Source of the DNA: Ancylostoma caninum
Taxonomy: Eukaryota > Nematoda > Chromadorea > Rhabditida > Ancylostomatidae
Direction of reading: 5' to 3'
Assembly (NCBI GenBank): GCA_037903475.1
Contig: JBAJFG010000479.1
Location: forward strand, 3,086,501-3,150,500
Length of the DNA stretch: 64,000 nucleotides
Shown one piece after another: positions 25,801-34,800 of the stretch. The notes under the pieces are model-generated. The model made no database searches, was not told the DNA's origin, and saw nothing but the letters and a program-made list of their open reading frames with translations. The translations under genes were made by a program, and so were the position numbers. Each line of letters opens with the position of its first letter. Position 1 is the stretch's first letter.

Positions 25801-28800
25801 ATTTTCAAAGACCAGCAAATCGGTGACAAAATTCTTCAACATTACAGTAATTTCAAGATGATTTTCTCTTTTCAAACTTTTCCAGCTTTTGGTTTTTGTT
25901 TTCTTCATACACCGGTTCTTGTTCACTTAACGGCACCGTTCTACAACCAGAATTATTTTCGAGACCCTCACATGAAAAAAAATCTCCGGAGCTACGGTGT
26001 CGTGAGCAGTCTGGGCGCCGGTGATAGTACCCAAGACCGGACATGGTAAAAGAGGGTTTTACCTGAACCCACAAGGCTACTTTGGGGTAGAACCGCAGCG
26101 CACTAAAACAGTGGACTCGCGAGCCAGCAGGCAAAGTGTTAGAGGCATAAGATGAATTCTACACAACATGCGCGGGCAGTCTGGTCGTAATTTATGCGTG
26201 AAATTGAATGCATTGGTGGACTGCAAGTACGCCAAGGGCCCCACATTCGACGGTAAATCAATTTTGGAGGCGCAATTTGACTTGTTTAACACGAGAATGG
26301 GGATAGGACGGTTTCAGAGGAGAATTCAAGCCCAAAACACATACCAATTTGATTTCGATCTGCTTTCACGCGGTGGAGTATTAATCTGGCCAAGTTTGAC
26401 TATAAATGTCACGATAAATGCGCGAGCTATGAACAGGAATATTCTTATAAATTGCCCCAAAAACCACTTGTACTGAATCATTCAGTTGCGCGTTCGCGTG
26501 CAGATATGAGTATTCATTTCACTTCTCCACTAGAAGGATGATGTTGATTAACGCTTAGAACTTACAATTTTCATCCAGCAGAAAGTTTTCCAACCGTTTC
26601 TGATCATTTCGTACTATATCATATTATTAACATGAGATTAGTAGCAACGAATATGGGCTTTTCCAAGTGAGTGAGGTGAATGCAAAGATATATGAGTAAT
26701 TGGATGAAAAGTGATGTGCATAAGTGAATTAACAAAATAACAAGTGTGTGCATGATATAAATGACTACATGAACAAGTCAAATCGCGCTTTCAGTTTTGA
26801 TTTGCCGTGGAATATGGGGTCCATGGTGTACTTGCAGTCCGCCAATGCATTTAATTTCACGTTTAAATTACGATCAGACTGCCCGTATATGTTGTGTATA
26901 ATTCATCTTATGTTAGAGGCGTACTACATTAGGCGTGCGGCAAGTGAGCGCGATCGAGAGCTTAGCGTACTTAGCAAAGACTACCTGAGACATGAGCCGA
27001 ACTGATCCCGATGCCTAGCACATAACTAGCTTCTATCAATCGGAGTCACCAGATATAAATGATCTTTTCATATCTTTCCTCTTCACACTATCACACCAGG
27101 TGAATAGCCACCCTCATATTCCCCATCATAATATCATACCAAAAAAATAGAAACTAAACGAGATGTTACTGGGTCAAGTTATAGACCGGCCTGTTGGTTA
27201 CGCTCGGCGCCTGGCGGATTTTGAACCCATGAGAGAGCGAAGGCGTCTTTTACACAGCTGCCGCGTGGGAACGGTACCTGAGGGCGGCAGGAGCGCTCTT
27301 GAGAAAGCACCGTATCCCGTGAGGGAGGGGGGGGGCGGCATTGGGAATGACTCGCACACGCCACGCGAGTTAATTTGAACCGGTGTAGGACGTCGGTTCA
27401 CGGCCGGCGGATTCAGACCGGAGTCCTCGAAGGGGAGTCGTGCGAAAGTCACTTCATCCGGAGCACAACAGCTTACGTGATTCTACGAAAAAACTGCCAA
27501 AAGACACACTTTAGAGCCCAGTTTCTGAGGGGCTTGTGGGCGGAGCCTACGTGGTTTCCAATCGATTTAATCATTTCTTGGTCACTCATGGAGCACAACT
27601 CTTATGCTTTTGCTGAGTTGGAGAGCGCGGAATTCTCAAAATGAGTGCAAATTTCATCCGAAGGTGCGCTTCCGAGTGTGTATTACTCAGAAACCTCGTT
27701 CACCTATCTTGATCTCGCCCCCCCCCCCCCCCGGCTCCGCCCACGAGTTCGTCAAGGACACGGGTTTGAAAAGGGGTTTATCGGACGTATTGCAAAGAAT
27801 CACATATACCATTGTGACCAGCAGATACTGGAGAATCTTTTCAAGCAAAAATCTCAAAAACGATTCTGAGATAGGACGATGTCTCAAAGGAAAAGGCTTT
27901 TCGAGGATAATGTCTTGATTTTAAAAGGGTTTAAACGACGCAATCGTGATTTCTATAGTATTTTGGAAGTCTTCAGGCCTTCAGCGCCTAGCCGGTAACT
28001 GTGTTGTAGTCCTCTTTTTTCTAGTCCATTTTTATTCAGGCACGTTGAGCATCTCGGACTCGAATCTTTGTCACCCGAGGATCAGGAGACTTTCCACAAT
28101 TTGATCAAAGCTGTAGATGTGAGTTTACATACCTTCTTAATCGCTGCCTCTCTTCTTTCTGCTTCTTAATTTCGTTTCTTTAGCCGCTCCTACTTTTCTA
28201 TGCTTTCAACATTAATTTTCATTGTAATTCTCGTTATTCTATTTTTCTGCTATTTTAAATGTGTTTAATCGTTACAGAGATTCATCACGGAAGTTATGGT
28301 TTCCTTCTAATCTTTCCATGTGACTGAATAGGATTAATCCAGCACCAAGCTCTTATTTTCAGTTTTAGGTGTTTCTCTGCGACTTTGCTCCTCAGGCTTT
28401 CTTCGCACCTTCACGATTTCCCCTTGATTTTCCTTTATTTCCCTTCAGTACTAAGAGAATCCCCGTGAAAACTGTGATTATGTGGGACTTTGCTCATTCC
28501 AGTGGTGGAAAGAAAAAAAGCTGCTCGATGTTCAGATAGAACCAGGCAACGAAGCCCAGATGAAGTTGATCCGGGACATTGTGGCCACCAGGGGAAGCGA
28601 AGTGAGGAGCTCATTGCGGATAAAGGTAGGAATAATTGTTGCATTGATGGGATTCTTTACTGTTGATGCTCTTTTTTATCTGTTCTCCATTCCGTTTATT
28701 TCCATGCTATTTTATTTGCCTATCTATCTATTTAAAAATTGTTCTCCAAAATATCAGAGATGCAAAAACAAGTAGAAGCGCTTTAGGAGAGTAGGATTCT

Positions 28801-31800
28801 CGTCAAGAAAAAGACTCTTGCCAAAAAGAGAAAAAAACAAAAGCTGAACCGAAGAGGAGTTACCTGATATTAGCTGTAGTAGCTTCATTTTCTAATTTAG
28901 TCATACATTTTCAAACGTATGGTCGTTTCTCTATTATATGTATGTATCCTTCTTCCAAACGATGTTTTACCTCCCCTCGCGCTTCCCAGGCGATAGCTGT
29001 GAGCGGCTGTTTATCATAGCGGCTCGGATGTTGTTCTTCTACTGACCTAGATAAGCCGTCCATCGCTGAACGGTTCGATTTTCCAGACAGCAAATCGTTT
29101 TGCGCTGATCACATCGATTATGCGCTAATCGCCGTTCATTCTTACATCGATGCTCGATTTTAATCATATTACGGTTGTAATCCTTCATTGTCAGTGCATC
29201 CTCTGAGAATTCTACAGTAGAAAAGCCAGGATTTCTCCTTGAAAAGTAGCCAAAGAATATATGGAAAACAAATGAGTGATACATAAAATTCTGGGAAAAT
29301 TTTCGATCGATTCTCTCATGGAAAACATTCCATTTGCTTTTGTTGAAGTACAACCATTCTTTCCAAAAAGATTTAAGCCTTTTTTTGATTATTTTCCTGA
29401 AGTCTTCATAGAAATGACGAGTTACTGAAGCATTTTGCATTATAGAATTTGCATTCTTATGCATTATAGAAAGCACCTTACTGAACAACGACATTAATAA
29501 CAGAGCACAGTAGGTTTTATTTTGTTAATAGTTGTTTCTGGAAAAATCCCAGAAATCTCGGGCGGTTCGTCTAATTTTTTTTTTCAATATACCAACGAAA
29601 ATCCAACCACTGAAAGTGTCCTCCGCTCCGTTATCACCATGCTTGCTATTGAAAGAGTTTTCCATAAGCCGTAGTACCTGGGCAGTTCCTAGCGTTGAGG
29701 CCTTGATAAACTAGGGAACAAAGTGCAATTTATACTAGATGCGTGCGTTAGTCGCACGTCCAATGCACGCGTTTATTTGCGGAGGATTTTCCACGACGTT
29801 AGGGGCCCAAACGCAGCTCTGGCGCAGCCCTGCCGCATGTGAGACGCAGGCATTTGCTATAGTATGGCTATTTTCTGAGATCACGCAGCACTTTCGTCCC
29901 TCATATACTTGCCGAGTTGATTAGCCTCCATGAACAACTTCCAGCAGGTGAATGCGTGCGTTTTACGCGCGATTTACGCACGCCTCTGGCATGAACTGCC
30001 CTAGAATAGTTAGGATTTATTCTTTTGACGAGGTTGTAACTTGTCCTATCAATATCGCTCATCCGTCCTTATCACTGCAAGCGCTTGCACATTTTTACGA
30101 GGAATGCCTCAGGCGGTGTGGTGTGGCCTAATTGAAACTGTTGCAGCGGAACACTGTTCGACCGAGCGAGAGTTTTGTGCGCAGCCCGCATAACAACTCG
30201 TTGGCTGACACGAGGAACAGCATGTGAGTCCTGACCCCGCTTCTGGCCCGGTTACACGGAGTAATTAATGAGAATCCCGGCATTGTTGTGGTTTCGTTTC
30301 CCGATGAGCGCCTATGCTCTGTTCCAGGATGGTGGCACACAAGCAACAGCGACGGACGCCACGGGAGGTGAAGAAGGGATCGCTCCATAAGGTGAGAAGC
30401 TGGCTTTTTTTTAAATTACTAGTACTCGTCTGGCAATGGGTTACCGTAGTATGTTACCTAGTAATCACCACTTGAGTTTACTCTGCCTGTACCCTCTACG
30501 TAGACTATAGCCACCTATTTCGCTGTTGCAAGCGACATTAGTTCAGATACGCATCGATTTTCGGGGGGGGGGGGGCATTGCTGGCGCCGCTGCTGCACCA
30601 CTCACCAATAATCGATACGTATCAAAATCAGTGTTGCTTAGGTAGGGTGCTATAAGTGGACTATGCGAGTATGCTCTACAGCGACAGCAGCCACTATAGT
30701 ACGAACTCACTGGTCCCACTTTCCATGCAGGGTAAGGATACATAGTGGAATTACCCATGGTGATTAATGTACCCAAATTTGCCCTTTATCTGGCACCCAT
30801 CAACCTGTGCACCCATATTGCTCTGACGGTACTACTTTTAAGAGGGTATCATCAGTCTTTGCCAGCTCAAAACTGGTAAGAATGAATCGGCGATGTAAGT
30901 GATACCGATAGAGTGAAAGATACCTATCGATTGGTGTCGTCTTGGCTCGCTTCTCACTGCTTTCCCAAGTTCTATAGCGACTATCTGCGAACTGTGGAAA
31001 TACCCTGTCCTCCTATAATATAAAATGGATAGAGACAGATAGGAACGAATATATAGCCACTTTTTTTACCACAGATAAACATACATATTCGGTATGTGCT
31101 CAGGATTACTGAGTTTGTGTCTGCTTACTGTATAACATTCCTGAGTTTTCAATCGAATTTTCGTTTGCTTTCAGTAGTTTTTAAGAGTATTTGTGGGTAC
31201 AAGGAAGTGTTTTTGGAACTTTAACATGCATAGAATCTATAGGATCACAATGGTAGACATTAATCTTGTTAATTTATCGAAAAACCCATTTTCCAGCCCC
31301 AACTCTCGGGGAGACTGTGGGCGGAGCTGGGCCGAGGTCAAGATGGGAGGACGAGGTTTCTCAAAAATGCACTCCCAGAAGAGCACAAATTCATATTTCT
31401 TGTGGGAGCTTTTCATCATCCACTACTTAATAAGATAAGTAGAAGATGCTCTTTGTGTGACCACAGCAAAGAAGGACACCGCCTTGGCTCCGCCCACAAG
31501 CTCCTCAAGAATTAGTGCTCGAAATTGCATTTCTCGGCTGTTTTTCACGGGATTACGCATACCATAGTGATCGAAAGCTCCTGGAGATGTTTTCCTTATG
31601 GGAACCTCAGAAACGGTTCTGAAGTGGGTGTATATACTCGAGCTCATACGTGGATGTAAGGAGCTAAAACAAGCAGTTTGGGAAACAATTCTGGATAACC
31701 ACCAACGTTTCAGCGCGTCGATCAAGAAGCAGCCCCTAATCCACAGGCGCTCTCCTGTCCGCAGGTACGTGCTTTTCAAGCACCTTTTTTTTTCATTATA

Positions 31801-34800
31801 TCTGTTCACATCCACTTTTCGTTCGGTGATCAGTGTCTTTGAAGATGAGACTTTTGCACATTAACACGTTCCAAAATTAATTCAGGAACACACCCTGGAA
31901 GAATATCTAAATCCAGACTGGGGAGCAACGCCGTCCTTCGACGCACGCCCAAAACTACCAGCAGTTGTAGAGCCGAGGGATTCATCTGCGCAGATGCCTA
32001 AGGTGAAAACTCTAGCTTGCACCTCACCTGGTCTCAGGAATGCATCAACCCAGAGCTTGCTGACAACTTACTTTCGCCTTTTCTCATCGACAAGTTGTCG
32101 CCCAAGGCTTGTCGACAACTTTTGCTAAGCGATCAGTCGTTGCATTCGCACGATGTCGATAAGCTTTGGGCTCAGCAAGTTTCAAATGCGATCGGACAAC
32201 TTGTTGTGAAGATTCTGAGTAATACTCATGGTACACATAGGTAAACATGTTTATGAGTGCCAGGAAGAGGATGATTTTGGTCCGTTGATAAGTTTACCAT
32301 GGGTAATCTAATTAATGCGTCCGGGCTATGGGTAATTGCTGAATTTGATATGAAATAAGTTAGGCTCTGATCACAACTTTATATAGTAAAAATCAAAGCC
32401 GCTCAGGCTAGGGTTACTGGTGATCTTAACTTAGATAGTCCAAGATAAAGGGTACTTTTGAAGAAATTTGCGCAACGAAGCTGATCACTGCTATTTTCCG
32501 TGCTTGTTTCAGTGGAAAGAAGATATTGAAAGTCCTGGATTTACAACAGTTATGAAGATAACTTTAAAGAGATCTAAAATCAAGGTAATTTTTGTTATTA
32601 TCGAAGGGACCTAAGCTAACTTGTTATTCTTATTTTACTCGGTGGTATAAATGTAAGATCTAAGGATGAATCTTCAATAGTTATGGTCTGAAAAGAAAAT
32701 TCATGCGAACTATACATTAGAAGATGATGTGCAAGTCGAGAACCTCAGTGAAGCATCATACCTGGAGTGGGCTATGCGGTCAAGCTAAGGTATTGGCTAA
32801 TCGGTCCAACTGACCAATCGCAGAGCTCTGCCGCACCGCCTATTTCACGTATAACGCTCTACACCTAAGAGTCCCTCTAGCTTCTCTTTGCTGATATCCC
32901 TCCTTTCATACCTTGCTTCAATTCCTTATCTCTACTTTTACACTAACATTTATTCATCACTAACTCGTCATTCATCACACCACAGAACTTTAAGTAAAAA
33001 CTCAAAATTTTCAAAACTTCTACATGCGATGTTTCACTACTATTCTCCCTTTCTGTATGTTCAAATTCACATTTGGAGGATCCCCACTCTGGGCGCACAT
33101 CTTGGATGGCGACTGAGGAAGAGGAGGCTCCACCGCCTCCGTCGAGATTCGAGTCGATGTCGTACCGATCACCTGTCGGTAGAAGGAAAACGCCTCCTAT
33201 GTTGCCAGGTGGGACAGTGAACGATCTCACTTTAGAAAATTTTACCTACCATACATATCGTATATGTATGCAACTACCGCAGCTCTATTAGCCACATAAT
33301 GATACGAAGTGTACATAACATTTGTGTCCAGAAAAAATCCCTCTCCCATCTCTGGGAAGGTTTCAGCAAGGAACATTTCTCCATACTTTTGTTGTAACTT
33401 CTACTTTTGACGTTTACTTTTCAATTTTTTATTCTCCTCGGGGCAGAAAGAATAGAAAAAGGTGCCTGAAAACTTCTGGACCATATTAGTACTTCCTTGA
33501 CTTCCTTTTCCTGAAATTCCGGCAATTCTCGGATCAGTTCTCAGAATCAATTCCGATAATTCTTGGATTTTAGTCTTCCAACCTTTGAATTGTTTGTATT
33601 TCTCTTTCCGCACGGATTCTCAGTGATTATTCATTGAGAGAATTAAATATTTCCACTATTATTATATTTAGCGTATCGCACTTCACCACCAAGCGAGAGA
33701 CCGCCACGACTAACTGAGGCGAAGAAACCAGGTGAGCTGGACTTAGCAGTCCGAGGTTTTTAATGTTTTAGTGAGGCTTCCCGCCACATTTGAGATTTAG
33801 GCTATTGTCATATTGCTTGGAAAAATATTTTTTAGAAAACTAAGAAAAAAACGTCTGTTCTGGAAGCCATTTTAGAAACATGCCCTTTCAATGTCATGAT
33901 CTTTGCAGCCTTTAACTGGGCAGACCAGGTGGCAACTCGCTGTTCCTCCTCCGTCAAATTATTCCTTCTTCCAGATACCATACCATCGTGGAGAATCGAA
34001 ATTCCTCTACCGAACGGAGCCCAGGCACCGACCCACTCACCTCCACCGACTCCACCATCGAGCCAATCCTCGCCTGTTCCACAGCGAGCCGCCGCGACCG
34101 TCACGGCTCCGCCGTCCGCTCCACTAACTTCCACGGGTCCCTCGTTGGTCCCGCCGCCACCAGCCACGGGACCTCCACCACCACCGCCTGGACTCCTCTC
34201 CCCCGCGCCCACACCACCACCTTCCGAGGTGAAGCATCGCGTATCGGAAGTGTCTCAAAATGCTAACGACAGGAAGAGTTTCTTGGAGGTTGGTACTTTC
34301 CCTGTGAGGTTCTGGGACGTTTGGGACGGTGATTCTTTACAGGAGATCCAGAACGTTGACAAGGCCAGGCTACGCCATGTCGACGTGGACTCAGCGCCGA
34401 GGAACCTCCCCAATGGCGATGTGAGCTTTGATTTTTGGGCTTTATTGGTGAGGGATTTCGGTAAAATTTGTCCATCGTTTAGTCTGTGCCCGGTGATGGT
34501 GGCCTACTTTCGGCAATACAAGCAGAATTGGATAAACGCAGAGAGTATATTGCAACTGATAGTGATGAAGGTGAGCTCCATAGATTGGATATGCTTGAAA
34601 AACAGGAGATTTCAGGATAGTACTGAATGATTGAGTGACTGATTGAGTGAATGAATGAATGAATAAATGAATGAATGAATGAATGAACGAATAAATAAAT
34701 AAATAGGTGAATGAGTGAATGGTGTTCGTCAGAGTTTGTAATTGGTAGTTCTGTAACAGACTGTAAATGATGGTATACATTTGAACATTAGCACTATATT

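Noticed and set aside
27163..27452. GC-rich protein gene
   Set aside because: Several frames are open because of high GC, but there are no splice sites or domains and B-box-like words suggest a repeat.
33896..34630. Single 244-codon plus-strand frame treated as one gene
   Set aside because: Only its middle part is the WASP proline-rich exon (33975-34288). The flanks read through intron sequence past a clear acceptor and donor.
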